From contig NZ_RCWN01000002.1 of NCBI RefSeq assembly GCF_003668555.1, positions 1-64,000 on the forward strand: a DNA stretch of 64,000 nt. The letters are read 5' to 3'. Source of the DNA: Notoacmeibacter ruber. Lineage in GTDB: Bacteria > Pseudomonadota > Alphaproteobacteria > Rhizobiales > Rhizobiaceae. Below, one piece after another: positions 27,042 through 36,778 of the stretch. Below the pieces are notes generated by a model that was not told the origin of the DNA, ran no database searches, and saw only the letters and a program-made list of their open reading frames with translations. A program made the translations under genes and the position numbers. Numbering within the stretch: position 1 is the first letter of the stretch; every line of letters starts with the position of its first letter.

Positions 27042-28157
27042 TCAAAGGGTAACGCGCCGTTCTTCGCGGGCGGATGTGTCGATGGCGTGGATCGCCGCCT
27101 CGAAGGCCAGCGCGTCGGTGAAATTCGGGAAGACGTCTTCGTCCGAGGCAATGGCCCGCAGGAAGGTCGCAACCTCGATGGTCTTGAGATCGCCGAAGCC
27201 AAGCTGGTGTCCGGGCGCGGGGCAAAAAGCGGCGTAGGGCGGATGCTCCGGCCCCGCAAGGATCGTCCGGAAGCCCTGCCGGTCTCTCGGACCACACGCC
27301 TCGTAGATCTGCAGCTCGTTCAAACGCTCCTGGCTGAAGGCGATCATGCCGCGCGTGCCGTGGACCTCCCAGTCGAGCTTGTTCTTGCGCCCCCAGGCCG
27401 ACCGCGACGTGCAGAGCGTACCCTGTGCACCGCTTGCGTAGCGCACGATGGCCGACGCCGTGTCCTCGTTCTCGACCGGGGCGCGGCCGTTGCCGTCGGG
27501 AAGCGGGCGGGTCTCATGAATGATCTGATTATCCGCGATCAGGCTCTCCATCGGGCCCATCAGGATGTGGCTCATCGAGACCAGATGGCAGCCGAGGTCT
27601 CCAAGTGCACCAAGCCCCGCATCCGCTCGCCGCGCGCGCCAGGTCCATGGCAGGTCGGGGTCGGCCTGGTAATCCTCGTCGACCCAACCACGGAAATGGA
27701 CCGGCCGCCCGATCGCGCCTTCCTCGATCAGCCGACGCGCATGGCGCACTATGGGGTTGTGAATGTAATTGTAGCCGACGATCGTTCGGCCCTTCGCACG
27801 CCGGGCCGCGGCTTCCATCTCCTGCGCGTCCGCGCAGGTAAGGGCGAGCGGTTTCTCGCAATGGACGTGTTTGCCCGCAGCCAGCGCGGCCAGCGCGATG
27901 GTCTTGTGAAGCGTGTTGGGAACGGTGATCGAGACGATGTCGATCTCCGGATCTTCGACCAGCGCTTGCCAGCTGTCGGTTGCTCTGTCGAAGCCGAACT
28001 GGCCGGAGAGGCTTTCGGCCCGCGTCAGGTGAACGTCACAGAACGCCGCCATCCGAACGTGAGGCACGTCGCCGAAGACCGCACCCGCTGCCCGGTAGGC
28101 CAGCGCGTGGGCCTTGCCCATGAAACCCCCGCCGATTAGTCCAAGTGACAGTGCCAC
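27042..28157 (-). CDS. Gfo/Idh/MocA-family dehydrogenase of the inositol island
   Basis: 371 residues from GTG 28157, preceded by TTGGAGCGG; longer frames upstream run into the regulatory region. SLGLIGGGFMGKAHALAY binds NAD(P), and HCEKPLALTC carries the family lysine. Similar paralogues in inositol clusters act on inositol isomers or derived sugars; the specific substrate is not resolved here. It is the first gene of the leftward operon. Confidence 0.83.
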   Translation of the reverse strand: MALSLGLIGGGFMGKAHALAYRAAGAVFGDVPHVRMAAFCDVHLTRAESLSGQFGFDRATDSWQALVEDPEIDIVSITVPNTLHKTIALAALAAGKHVHCEKPLALTCADAQEMEAAARRAKGRTIVGYNYIHNPIVRHARRLIEEGAIGRPVHFRGWVDEDYQADPDLPWTWRARRADAGLGALGDLGCHLVSMSHILMGPMESLIADNQIIHETRPLPDGNGRAPVENEDTASAIVRYASGAQGTLCTSRSAWGRKNKLDWEVHGTRGMIAFSQERLNELQIYEACGPRDRQGFRTILAGPEHPPYAAFCPAPGHQLGFGDLKTIEVATFLRAIASDEDVFPNFTDALAFEAAIHAIDTSAREERRVTL

Positions 28158-28170
28158 GACCGCTCCAAGT

Positions 28171-28204
28171 GAAATTTTTGTTCCATTTCTGGAATGAGCA
28201 GTTA
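28171..28204. promoter_or_regulatory. IolR-type operator cluster between divergent inositol operons
   Basis: TTCC and GGAA half-sites with six-base spacing form TTCCATTTCTGGAA at 28181-28194, flanked at the same spacing by weaker half-sites GAAA (28171-28174) and GTTA (28201-28204). Sinorhizobium IolR recognises GGAA-N6-TTCC, so the motif spacing fits, although the order is inverted. Confidence 0.5.
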
Positions 28205-28233
28205 CCCTGAGCTTGTCAAGAAGGATATCGTAC

Positions 28234-29067
28234 ATGGAGAACTCGGCAGCCGAGCCAGCGAGCGCCCCCACGACCGTCACAGAAGCGATGTCGCGGATGG
28301 ATGCGTTGATCGAAAGCGCGCCGAAACGGCTTCGCCAGTCGGCGACCTTCACCCGTCGCCATCTGCATCTGATTGCCGTCTCGACGGTCTCGGACATGGC
28401 GAAGGCGGCCGGGGTCGCGCCATCGGCGTATATGCGATTTTGCCAGGCGCTCGGCTTTTCTGGCTACTCCGACCTTCAGACACTTTTCCGCGCCCAGTTC
28501 ACGGCCTTCCGTCCGGATTACGACACGCGGCTGGCGCAGTTGCGGACCGACTTGGCCGAGGATGCCGGAACGCTTCTGGCGGACTTCGCCGAGTCGGGGC
28601 ATAAATCTTTGCTATCCCTTGGAAATTCTGTCCCGACTTCGGATCTGACGCGCGCGGCGACACTACTCTCTTCAGCGCGGACGATCCATGTCGTGGGGTT
28701 GCGGCGCGCCTATGCGGTGGCGGCGAACGTGGTCTATCTGCTGAACAAGCTCGACCTGCCCGCGGCCCTTCATTCGGTCGTCGGGCAGCAAGACGAGTCA
28801 CTGACGATCACCGACGACGACGTGGTGTTCGCCATCACGTTCGCCCCTTTTTCGGACGAAACGGTTGCGCTGGCGCGACGCGGAGCAGAGCGGGGCGCGC
28901 GTGTGCTGGGCCTGTCCGACTCAGACACCTGTCCGATCAAGGATTTCGCCGACCCCCTGCTCATAGCGCGGGAAAACGAGATCGGCGGCTTTCGGGCGCT
29001 GAATGCTGCGATCACCTTGAGCACGGCACTGGCGGTTGCGGCCGCGGCGGCGCGACAGCAGGATTGA
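28234..29067 (+). CDS. iolR: RpiR-family regulator of inositol genes
   Basis: 277 residues from ATG 28234, with AAGGA nine bases upstream. The N-terminal HTH (TVSDMAKAAGVAPSAYMRFCQALG) is followed by a SIS sugar-isomerase-like domain (TIHVVGLRRAYAVAANVVYLL), the standard RpiR architecture. In Sinorhizobium the homologous IolR represses inositol genes by binding GGAA-N6-TTCC. It sits between divergent inositol operons and next to two such motifs, so the same role is inferred. Confidence 0.82.
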   Translation: MENSAAEPASAPTTVTEAMSRMDALIESAPKRLRQSATFTRRHLHLIAVSTVSDMAKAAGVAPSAYMRFCQALGFSGYSDLQTLFRAQFTAFRPDYDTRLAQLRTDLAEDAGTLLADFAESGHKSLLSLGNSVPTSDLTRAATLLSSARTIHVVGLRRAYAVAANVVYLLNKLDLPAALHSVVGQQDESLTITDDDVVFAITFAPFSDETVALARRGAERGARVLGLSDSDTCPIKDFADPLLIARENEIGGFRALNAAITLSTALAVAAAAARQQD

Positions 29068-29092
29068 CAGTAACCCTCGGAGTCTCCTAAAT

Positions 29093-29106
29093 GGAATAAA
29101 TGTTCC
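29093..29106. promoter_or_regulatory. IolR-type operator GGAA-N6-TTCC before the inositol ABC importer
   Basis: GGAATAAATGTTCC lies 75 bases upstream of the sugar-binding protein start and matches the Sinorhizobium IolR motif exactly in half-sites and spacing. Confidence 0.65.
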
Positions 29107-29180
29107 AAAATTATTCACGGGGCATTTTGAAGCCGGTCTGCGTATCCGGATCGGCAAGCCAGGGATCCAGGGAGGAAACC

Positions 29181-30107
29181 ATGAAAAAACTCTTGAAGAC
29201 GGCGGCCGTGCTCGCCGGTATGACCGTTGCCGTGCCCGCCTTTGCGCAGGACATCATCGTCGTGGCCCATGGTCAGGCGAACGACCCGTTCTGGTCGGTC
29301 GTCAAGAACGGTGCCGACATGGCTGCCGAGCACACGGGCGCCAATGTCGATTTCCGCTCGCCCGAGACCTTTGACATGGTCCAGATGAGCCAGTTGATCG
29401 ATGCCGCCGTGAACCAGGAGCCCGACGGTCTTGTCGTGTCAATTCCCGATGCCGACGCGCTCGGGCCGTCCATCGAGCGTGCGGTGCAGGCCGGGATCCC
29501 GGTGATCTCGATGAATTCGGGCTCTGACGTGGCGTCCGATCTGGGGGCGCTTTTGCATGTCGGTCAGGACGAATTCACAGCCGGTCGCGCCGCTGGTGAG
29601 AAGCTTGCCGAGATGGGCGGCACCACCGGCATCTGCGTCAATCAGGAAGTCGGCAACGTCGCGCTCGATCTGCGCTGCGAAGGCTTCGCGGAAGGCTTTG
29701 GCGGCAATGTCGAGGTGATCCCGACACAGAACGATCCCGCCGAGGTGCAGGCGAAGGTGCAGGCCGCGCTAGAAAGCAATCCCGACATCGACACTGTCAT
29801 GGGTCTTGGCGCCAGCCTCGTGGGCGAGCCCGCGCTGGCCGCCGTCGAGGCCGTCGGTCGCACTGGCGAAGTGATGGTCGCGACCTTCGACCTCTCCGCC
29901 GGGTTCCTCGAGGCTGTCGCCGCGGGCGATGCCGCCTTCGCCATCGACCAGCAGCAGTTCCTGCAGGGTTACCTGCCGGTCGTTTTCCTGGCGATGAACG
30001 CGAATTACGGCCTGGTTCCGGGCGGCGATGTGCCGTCGGGCCCGAACCTGGTGACGCAGGACAAGGCCGCTCAGGCCGTCGACCTGTCGGCGCAGGGGAT
30101 TCGCTAA
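29181..30107 (+). CDS. Periplasmic sugar-binding protein of the inositol importer
   Basis: 308 residues from ATG 29181, five bases after GGAGG. The signal peptide ends at VPAFAQD (about residue 23). The mature part is a family 1 (ribose/inositol type) periplasmic binding protein: HGQANDPFWSVVKNGADMA, DGLVVSIPDADAL, GIPVISMNSG and DQQQFLQGY. It is the first gene of the importer operon, followed by a strong hairpin and then permease and ATPase genes. The inositol specificity is inferred from the operon. Confidence 0.87.
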   Translation: MKKLLKTAAVLAGMTVAVPAFAQDIIVVAHGQANDPFWSVVKNGADMAAEHTGANVDFRSPETFDMVQMSQLIDAAVNQEPDGLVVSIPDADALGPSIERAVQAGIPVISMNSGSDVASDLGALLHVGQDEFTAGRAAGEKLAEMGGTTGICVNQEVGNVALDLRCEGFAEGFGGNVEVIPTQNDPAEVQAKVQAALESNPDIDTVMGLGASLVGEPALAAVEAVGRTGEVMVATFDLSAGFLEAVAAGDAAFAIDQQQFLQGYLPVVFLAMNANYGLVPGGDVPSGPNLVTQDKAAQAVDLSAQGIR

Positions 30108-30135
30108 GCCAGGGCTTCAGCGCATCACTAAGTGA

Positions 30136-30170
30136 AAGGTCCGTGGCGCGTCTGCCGCGCCACGGACCTT
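30136..30170 (+). terminator. 15-bp perfect hairpin inside the importer operon
   Basis: AAGGTCCGTGGCGCG (30136-30150), loop TCTGC, then the exact complement (30156-30170). No T-run follows, so it is more likely a processing or stabilising stem that keeps binding-protein mRNA in excess, or a partial terminator, than a full stop. Confidence 0.7.
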
Positions 30171-30194
30171 CCGAGTTCACGGGAGGGAACCGAG

Positions 30195-31301
30195 ATGTCC
30201 GACACGCCGCAGATCGTCACCGACGAAAGGATGAAGAAAGAACGGACCGGTGCCAGGCTTCTGCGCCGCCCGGAACTGGGGGCCATCGCGGGCGTCATCC
30301 TGGTCACGCTGTTCTTCCTGGCCACCGCCGACAGCGCGATGTTCACGCTGTCGGGTATCATGAACTTCATGACCCCTGCCGCTCAGTTGGGCATCCTCGC
30401 CATCGGCGCCGCGATGCTGATGATCGGCGGTGAATTCGATCTCTCCATCGGGTCGATGGTCGCCTTTGCCGGTTTGATCTTCGGTGCCTGCGCCGTGACT
30501 TTGGGCCTACCGCTGATCGTGGCGATCCCGCTGACATTACTCGTCGCGGCCTGCATCGGCGCGGTGAACGGCACGATCGTGCTCAAGACCGGTCTACCCT
30601 CCTTCATCGTGACGCTTGCCTTCCTGTTCATCCTGCGCGGCGCGTCTCTCGTCGGCCTCAAGCTGGCCTCGAACGGATCGACCCAACTGCGCGGTGTGCG
30701 CGACGCGGTCGAGAACGACTGGCTGGCCCCACTGTTTTCCGGCGACGCATTCGGCGGGCTGTTTCTGTGGCTTGCCGATGCCGGACTGGTCGAGACCTTC
30801 AATAACGGCACGCCGAAAGTGCCTGGCATCCCGGTCGAGATCCTCTGGTTCATCGTCCTGACGGTGGTCGCGACCTTCATCCTGCTGCGCACGCCCTACG
30901 GCAACTGGATCTTCGCCAGCGGCGGCGACCGCAATGCGGCCTCGAACTCAGGCGTGCCGGTCCGCAAGGTAAAGACAAGCCTGTTCATGTTCGCCGCCTG
31001 CTGCGGTGCGCTGGTTGCCATCATCACGGTTATGGACTCCGGCTCGACCGACGCACGGCGTGGCTTCATGAAGGAATTCGAGGCGATCATCGCCGCAGTG
31101 ATCGGTGGCTGCCTGCTGACGGGCGGCTACGGCTCGGCCATCGGCGCGTTTTTCGGGGCAATCATCTTCGGCATGGTCACCATTGGCCTGACCTATACCG
31201 ATTTTGATCAGGACTGGTTCCAGGTGTTCCTTGGCGGGATGCTTCTGATCGCCGTTCTCTTCAACAACTACATCCGCAAGCGTGTCACGGGGGAGCGGTA
31301 G
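30195..31301 (+). CDS. Sugar ABC transporter permease (ribose/inositol type)
   Basis: 368 residues, BPD_transp_2 family with about ten hydrophobic segments. It has [38 protein letters not shown] and [15 protein letters not shown], which are standard for ribose-type permeases. ATG 30195 follows GGGAGGGAAC. It is the channel of the inositol-type importer, paired with the ATPase that begins two bases after its stop. Confidence 0.9.
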   Translation: MSDTPQIVTDERMKKERTGARLLRRPELGAIAGVILVTLFFLATADSAMFTLSGIMNFMTPAAQLGILAIGAAMLMIGGEFDLSIGSMVAFAGLIFGACAVTLGLPLIVAIPLTLLVAACIGAVNGTIVLKTGLPSFIVTLAFLFILRGASLVGLKLASNGSTQLRGVRDAVENDWLAPLFSGDAFGGLFLWLADAGLVETFNNGTPKVPGIPVEILWFIVLTVVATFILLRTPYGNWIFASGGDRNAASNSGVPVRKVKTSLFMFAACCGALVAIITVMDSGSTDARRGFMKEFEAIIAAVIGGCLLTGGYGSAIGAFFGAIIFGMVTIGLTYTDFDQDWFQVFLGGMLLIAVLFNNYIRKRVTGER

Positions 31302-31302
31302 A

Positions 31303-32124
31303 ATGGAGCAGGAAACCAAGTTTCACCACGGTGCGCCCGACGCGGATGCCAAGCCCATCATCGAGATGCGCGACATCGAAAAGCACTTCGGCAACATCAT
31401 CGCACTGGCCGGTGTCAGCTTCGACGTCCGCCCCGGTGAATGTCACTGCCTGCTGGGCGACAATGGCGCGGGAAAATCGACCTTCATCAAGACGATGTCG
31501 GGCGTTTACGAACCCACAAAGGGCACGATCAACATCGACGGCAAGCCGATGGATTTCTCCAACCCTCGCGAGGCGATGGAGGCCGGGATCGCCACGGTGT
31601 TCCAGGATCTCGCAATGATTCCGCTGATGAGCGTCACGCGCAACTTCTTCATGGGGCGGGAACCGACGAAGGGCGCTGGTCCCTTCAAGCGGCTCGACAT
31701 CGAAAAGATGAACGAGATCACCATGAGCCACATGCGGGACATGGGCATCAACCTGCGCGCGCCGGATCAGGCCGTCGGCACCCTATCGGGCGGCGAGCGT
31801 CAGACGGTCGCTATCGCCCGCGCTGTCTATTTTGGCGCGCGCGTTCTTATCTTGGACGAACCGACATCGGCTCTGGGCGTGCGACAGACCTCGAACGTGC
31901 TGGCGACCATCGACCGGGTGCGCAAGCAGGGTATCGGCGTGGTCTTCATCAGTCACAACGTGCGCCACGCGCTGGCCGTGGGCGACCGTTTCACTGTGCT
32001 GAACCGCGGCAAGACGCTGGGCACCGCAACGCGGGGCGAGATCACGCCCGAAGAGTTGCAGGACATGATGGCCGGCGGCCAGGAGATGGCGCAGCTCGAA
32101 GGCTCGCTCGGGGGCACGGTCTGA
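31303..32124 (+). CDS. Sugar ABC transporter ATP-binding protein (single domain)
   Basis: 273 residues with Walker A GDNGAGKS, signature LSGGERQT and Walker [13 protein letters not shown]. Ribose-type transporters often use a double-length ATPase; this is the short, single-domain form known from FrcA-type importers of rhizobia. The start is two bases after the permease stop and the end overlaps iolC (TGATG). Confidence 0.9.
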   Translation: MEQETKFHHGAPDADAKPIIEMRDIEKHFGNIIALAGVSFDVRPGECHCLLGDNGAGKSTFIKTMSGVYEPTKGTINIDGKPMDFSNPREAMEAGIATVFQDLAMIPLMSVTRNFFMGREPTKGAGPFKRLDIEKMNEITMSHMRDMGINLRAPDQAVGTLSGGERQTVAIARAVYFGARVLILDEPTSALGVRQTSNVLATIDRVRKQGIGVVFISHNVRHALAVGDRFTVLNRGKTLGTATRGEITPEELQDMMAGGQEMAQLEGSLGGTV

Positions 32125-34040
32125 TGGCGGCGTCTCTCGATGTCATTACCATCGGGCGATCCTCGGTCGACCTCTACGGCAGCCAGGTGGGTGGCCGGCT
32201 CGAGGATATGGGGTCCTTCGACAAGTATATCGGCGGCTCTCCCACCAATATCGCCTGCGGCACTGCGCGGCTGGGGCTGAAATCGGCGGTCATCACCGGC
32301 GTCGGCGATGAGCATATGGGCCGCTTCATCCGCGAGCAGCTTCTGCGCGAAGGCGTCGACATCTCCGGCGTCAAGACCGATCCGGACCGGCTGACCGCTC
32401 TGGTGATCCTGGGCATCCGCGACCGTGATAGCTTCCCGCTGATCTTTTACCGCGAGAACTGTGCCGACATGGGCCTGACCGAGGACGACATCGACCCCGC
32501 CTTCATCGCGAAGGCCCGCGCGGTGGTCGCGACAGGCACGCACCTTAGCCATCCCAATGTCGAGGCCGCGACGCTGAAGGCGCTACGGCTGGCGCGCGAG
32601 AATGGCCAGCGCACGGCGCTCGACATCGACTATCGCCCGAACCTCTGGGGCGTTGCGGGCCATGGCGAGGGCGAGAGCCGCTTTGTCGAAAGCGTCGAAG
32701 TGACGCGCAAGCTGCAGTCGACACTGTCTCTCTTCGATCTGATCGTCGGCACCGAGGAAGAATTCCACATCGCGGGCGGCTCCACCGACACGCTGGAGGC
32801 CTTGCGTGCCGTTCGCGCCATATCCGACGCCGTGCTTGTCTGCAAGCGCGGCCCGATGGGCGCGAGCGCCTTCGACGGCGAGATTCCGGAGAGCCTGGAC
32901 GAGGGCCAGACCGGGCCCGGTTTCCCGATCGAGGTCTTCAACGTGCTGGGCGCGGGCGATGGCTTCATGTCTGGCCTGCTGAAGGGCTGGATGACCGATA
33001 CCGACTGGCCGACCGCACTGACCTACGCCAACGCGTGTGGCGCGCTGGCCGTCAGCCGACACGGCTGCACCCCGGCCTACCCGAGTTGGGAGGAGTTGCA
33101 ATTCTTCCTCGACCGCGGCGTGCAGCGTCCGGACCTGCGCAACGACACCGCGCTGGAGCATGTGCATTGGGCCACGAACCGGACCGGCGATTGGCCCGAC
33201 ATCCGTGTGTTCGCCTTCGACCACCGCTCTCAGATGGAAGAGATGGAGGGCGCTACGCCTGAAAAGATCGGCGCGTTCAAGGAACTCTGCCTCGACGCGG
33301 CGCTGGCCCATGCGGACGGACGGGCCGGTCATGGCATCCTGTGCGACGGCCGTCTCGGCACCGACGCGCTGTATCGCGCGGCGGGCACAGGGCTTTGGAT
33401 CGGACGTCCCGTGGAATGGCCCGGCTCACGTCCGCTGCGGCTGGAGCCACAAGTCGGCCCAGACTGCGGGGGGCTGGCCGAATGGCCGCACACACAAGTG
33501 GTGAAATGTCTGTGCTTCCCTCACCCGCAGGACGACGCGGCCATGTGGGCGGATCAACTGGGGACGATCGAACGGCTCTACACGTCCTGCCGCCGGAATG
33601 GGCTGGAGTTCCTGTTGGAGGTCATACCCTCGAAAGTCGCCCCTATGGACGACGAGACGACCCCGTCGGTGATCCAGCGGATCTACAATGTAGGAGTCTA
33701 CCCCGATTGGTGGAAGCTTGAGCCGTTCCGCAGCGAACGGGCTTGGGCCGCCGCCTGCGGCACCATCGAGCGGAACGATCCGCGCACGCGGGGGATCATG
33801 GTGCTGGGTCTCGACGCGCCCGAGGAGGAATTGCGCGAAAGCTTGGCGCTGGCCGCCGGGTTCCCGCTGGTCAAGGGCTTCGCGGTCGGGCGCACGATCT
33901 TCGGGCAGGCCGCGCGCGACTGGTTCACGGGGCAGTGCTCGGATGCCGAGGCCGTCGAGACGATGAAAGACAATTATGCGAGGCTTTGCGACATATGGGA
34001 AATGGCGAAACGGGACGCCGGAAAGGACAGCGCGGCATGA
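32124..34040 (+). CDS. iolC: 5-dehydro-2-deoxygluconokinase with C-terminal DUF2090 domain
   Basis: 638 residues. Residues 1 to about 330 are a PfkB-family kinase (IGRSSVDLYGSQVGG, IGGSPTNIACG and the catalytic NVLGAGDGFMSGLL). The rest is a DUF2090 aldolase-like domain (VFAFDHRSQMEEM, GILCDGRLGTDAL). This fusion is common in Proteobacteria: the kinase phosphorylates 5-dehydro-2-deoxygluconate, and the second half is thought to replace the IolJ aldolase. It is coupled to the ATPase gene before it and overlaps iolD by four bases. Confidence 0.92.
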   Translation: MAASLDVITIGRSSVDLYGSQVGGRLEDMGSFDKYIGGSPTNIACGTARLGLKSAVITGVGDEHMGRFIREQLLREGVDISGVKTDPDRLTALVILGIRDRDSFPLIFYRENCADMGLTEDDIDPAFIAKARAVVATGTHLSHPNVEAATLKALRLARENGQRTALDIDYRPNLWGVAGHGEGESRFVESVEVTRKLQSTLSLFDLIVGTEEEFHIAGGSTDTLEALRAVRAISDAVLVCKRGPMGASAFDGEIPESLDEGQTGPGFPIEVFNVLGAGDGFMSGLLKGWMTDTDWPTALTYANACGALAVSRHGCTPAYPSWEELQFFLDRGVQRPDLRNDTALEHVHWATNRTGDWPDIRVFAFDHRSQMEEMEGATPEKIGAFKELCLDAALAHADGRAGHGILCDGRLGTDALYRAAGTGLWIGRPVEWPGSRPLRLEPQVGPDCGGLAEWPHTQVVKCLCFPHPQDDAAMWADQLGTIERLYTSCRRNGLEFLLEVIPSKVAPMDDETTPSVIQRIYNVGVYPDWWKLEPFRSERAWAAACGTIERNDPRTRGIMVLGLDAPEEELRESLALAAGFPLVKGFAVGRTIFGQAARDWFTGQCSDAEAVETMKDNYARLCDIWEMAKRDAGKDSAA

Positions 34041-35863
34041 GCGACACGATCCGTTTGACCGCCGCCCAGGCGATGGTGCGCTGGCTGGCTGTCCAGTCGA
34101 ACGCCGAAAACGAGCGGTTCATCGATGGCGTCTGGGCGATCTTCGGCCATGGCAACGTGGCGGGGATTGGCGAGGCGCTGCATGCGGCGGGCGACGACCT
34201 GCCCACCTGGCGCGGCCAGAACGAGCAGACAATGGCTCATGCCGCCATCGCCTATGCCAAGGCCAGCAAGCGCAACCGGGCGATGGCTGTCACGTCCTCC
34301 ATCGGGCCGGGCGCCACGAACTTGGTGACAGCGGCGGCGCTCGCGCACGTGAACCGTCTGCCGGTCCTTCTGATCCCCGGCGACGTCTTCGCAAACCGCG
34401 GCCCGGATCCCGTCCTACAGCAGATCGAGGATTTCGAGGACGGCACGGTCAGCGTGAACGACTGCCTTCGGCCCGTCAGCCGCTATTTCGACCGGATCGA
34501 GCGGCCCGAGCAATTGCTGACCGCTTTGCCGCGCGCGATGCAGGTCCTGACCGATCCGGCGGTCTGCGGCCCGGTCACACTGTCCTTCTGCCAGGACGTT
34601 CAGGCCGAGGCATATGATTACCCTGCGAGCTTCTTCGCGCCGCAAACCTGGCGCAAACGCCGTCCGCGCGCGGATTTGGCCGAGCTCGAAGCCGCGGCCG
34701 ACCTGATCCGGAAGGCTGATCGGCCTGTGATCGTCGGCGGCGGCGGAGTCATCTATTCGGAGGCAGAAGACGCGCTGGCAGATTTCGCGACGCGGCACGG
34801 GATCCCGGTGGTCGAGACGCAGGCGGGTAAGTCCGCGTTGGCCTGGGATCACCCGATGAATCTGGGCGCCGTAGGCGTGACCGGCACAGACGCCGCGAAC
34901 GAAACCGTGTCGGAAGCGGACGTGGTGATCGGCGTCGGCACGCGGTTCCAGGACTTCACCACCGGCTCGTGGGCGCTCTTCGGGGCCGAAGGGCAACAGC
35001 TGATCTCGCTCAACGTCGCGGCCTATGACGCGCACAAGCGGGGCGCGGTCCCGGTGCAGGGCGATGCCTTGGAAAGCTTGTGTGCACTCTCGGACCTGCT
35101 GGGCGACGACGCCGCGCAGCGGGCTCCGAAAAAGGTGAAGGGCGATTGGATCAGCGCTTCCGATGCGGTGATGGCGGCACCCAACGGCGACGGGCTGCCG
35201 ACCGACGCGCAGGTAATCGGCGCGGTGCAGCGGCAGGCAGGACCGGACACGGTCGTCATGTGCGCGGCTGGCACTATGCCTGGCGCGCTGCACACGCTCT
35301 GGCGGCCCGCGCAAGGCGGCTATCACATGGAATACGGCTTTTCCTGCATGGGCTACGAGATCGCGGGGGCCATGGGCATCAAGCTCGCCCGGCCAAAGGC
35401 GGACGTGATCTGCTTCATCGGCGATGGCAGTTACATGATGGCGAATTCCGAACTTGCGACGGCGGTGATGCGCCGCGTTCCCTTCACGATCGTCCTTAGC
35501 GATAACCGCGGCTACGCCTGCATCAACCGCTTGCAAAAAGGCACCGGCGGCGCGCCGTTCAACAACATGTATGAGCATTCCCGCGTCGAGACGCAGCCGC
35601 AGATCGATTTCGTGGCCCATGCCGCCTCGATGGGCGCGCACGCGGAAAAAGCGACGGGAGTGGCAGATCTCGAGCAGAAGCTGGCCGAGGCCCGCGCACG
35701 CGATATCCCATCGGTCATCGTGCTCGACACCGATCCCCACGCCGGAACCGGGGCGGGCGGATATTGGTGGGACGTAGCGGTGCCTGAAGTTTCTATTCGC
35801 GAAGAGGTCCGCGCCGCTCGCGCGACCTACGAGCAGAACCGCGACCGTCAAAGAAAGGTCTGA
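34037..35863 (+). CDS. iolD: 3D-(3,5/4)-trihydroxycyclohexane-1,2-dione hydrolase
   Basis: 608 residues, ThDP-dependent. AMAVTSSIGPGATNLVTAAA near the N-terminus and the ThDP-binding FIGDGSYMMANSE with downstream SDNRGYACINRLQ identify IolD, which opens the cyclohexanedione ring to 5-deoxyglucuronate. The ATG overlaps the iolC stop and iolE begins three bases after its stop. Confidence 0.94.
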   Translation: MSDTIRLTAAQAMVRWLAVQSNAENERFIDGVWAIFGHGNVAGIGEALHAAGDDLPTWRGQNEQTMAHAAIAYAKASKRNRAMAVTSSIGPGATNLVTAAALAHVNRLPVLLIPGDVFANRGPDPVLQQIEDFEDGTVSVNDCLRPVSRYFDRIERPEQLLTALPRAMQVLTDPAVCGPVTLSFCQDVQAEAYDYPASFFAPQTWRKRRPRADLAELEAAADLIRKADRPVIVGGGGVIYSEAEDALADFATRHGIPVVETQAGKSALAWDHPMNLGAVGVTGTDAANETVSEADVVIGVGTRFQDFTTGSWALFGAEGQQLISLNVAAYDAHKRGAVPVQGDALESLCALSDLLGDDAAQRAPKKVKGDWISASDAVMAAPNGDGLPTDAQVIGAVQRQAGPDTVVMCAAGTMPGALHTLWRPAQGGYHMEYGFSCMGYEIAGAMGIKLARPKADVICFIGDGSYMMANSELATAVMRRVPFTIVLSDNRGYACINRLQKGTGGAPFNNMYEHSRVETQPQIDFVAHAASMGAHAEKATGVADLEQKLAEARARDIPSVIVLDTDPHAGTGAGGYWWDVAVPEVSIREEVRAARATYEQNRDRQRKV

Positions 35864-35866
35864 CCC

Positions 35867-36778
35867 ATGTCCGTCAAGATCGGCATCTCCCCCGTGGCCT
35901 GGCAGAACGACGACCTGCCCGAGCTGACAAGCGATTTCACCATGGACGACGCGATGCGCGATGCCGCCGAGATCGGCTATACCGGCATCGAACGGGGCCG
36001 CCGTATGCCCGCCGACACCGAAGGCTTGCGTGCCTACCTCGATCGTTACGGTCTCGCGCTCTGTGGAGGATGGTATTCGGGATCGTTGCTGGCCAACGAC
36101 GTGCAGACCGAGATCGACCAGATCCGCGCACAGGTCGAACAGTTTGCCGCACTGGACGCCCCCTGCATCGTCTACGCCGAGTGCTCGAACACCGTCCAGG
36201 GCAGCCGTCTGACGCCCGTCTCACGACGTCCGAAACTGACGCGCGACGAAATCGTAGCCTACGGCGCCAAGCTGGGCGAGGTCGCCAAGTGGTCCGCCGA
36301 TCAGGGCTTGCCCGTGGTCTATCACCATCACATGGGCGCCATCGTCGAGGATGGTGAGGATATCGACTGGCTGATGGAAGGCGCGCCCGAGGCGCTGCAA
36401 CTGCTCTACGACACCGGCCATCTCGACATGGCAGGCGGTGACATCATGGCGGTCCTGCGCAAGTGGGGCGGGCGGATCGGGCACGTGCATTACAAGAATA
36501 TCCGCGCCGATGTGGTCGCGGCGAACCGATCGAAGGATGGCTCGTTCCTCGACGCGGTCGTAGCGGGCGCGTTCACCGTTCCGGGCGACCCCGAAGGTTC
36601 CATCGACTTCCGCGCTGTCACGGACGCCCTCGCGAAAATGGATTACGATGGCTGGATCGTGGTCGAGGCCGAACAGGATCCTGCGAAGGTTGCGCCCCTT
36701 GATGCGTCGAAGCGAGGCTACGCGCATATCCTCGACTGCTGCGAGGCATCCGGCCTGAGCGTGGAGGAGAAAGGCTAA
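35867..36778 (+). CDS. iolE: Myo-inosose-2 dehydratase
   Basis: 303 residues, TIM-barrel sugar isomerase-like fold. The opening IGISPVAWQNDDLPEL and central VVYHHHMGAIVEDGEDI, YDTGHLDMAGGD and IGHVHYKNIR are diagnostic of IolE, which dehydrates scyllo-inosose to the diketone used by IolD. The stop overlaps the iolB start (TAATG). Confidence 0.95.
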   Translation: MSVKIGISPVAWQNDDLPELTSDFTMDDAMRDAAEIGYTGIERGRRMPADTEGLRAYLDRYGLALCGGWYSGSLLANDVQTEIDQIRAQVEQFAALDAPCIVYAECSNTVQGSRLTPVSRRPKLTRDEIVAYGAKLGEVAKWSADQGLPVVYHHHMGAIVEDGEDIDWLMEGAPEALQLLYDTGHLDMAGGDIMAVLRKWGGRIGHVHYKNIRADVVAANRSKDGSFLDAVVAGAFTVPGDPEGSIDFRAVTDALAKMDYDGWIVVEAEQDPAKVAPLDASKRGYAHILDCCEASGLSVEEKG

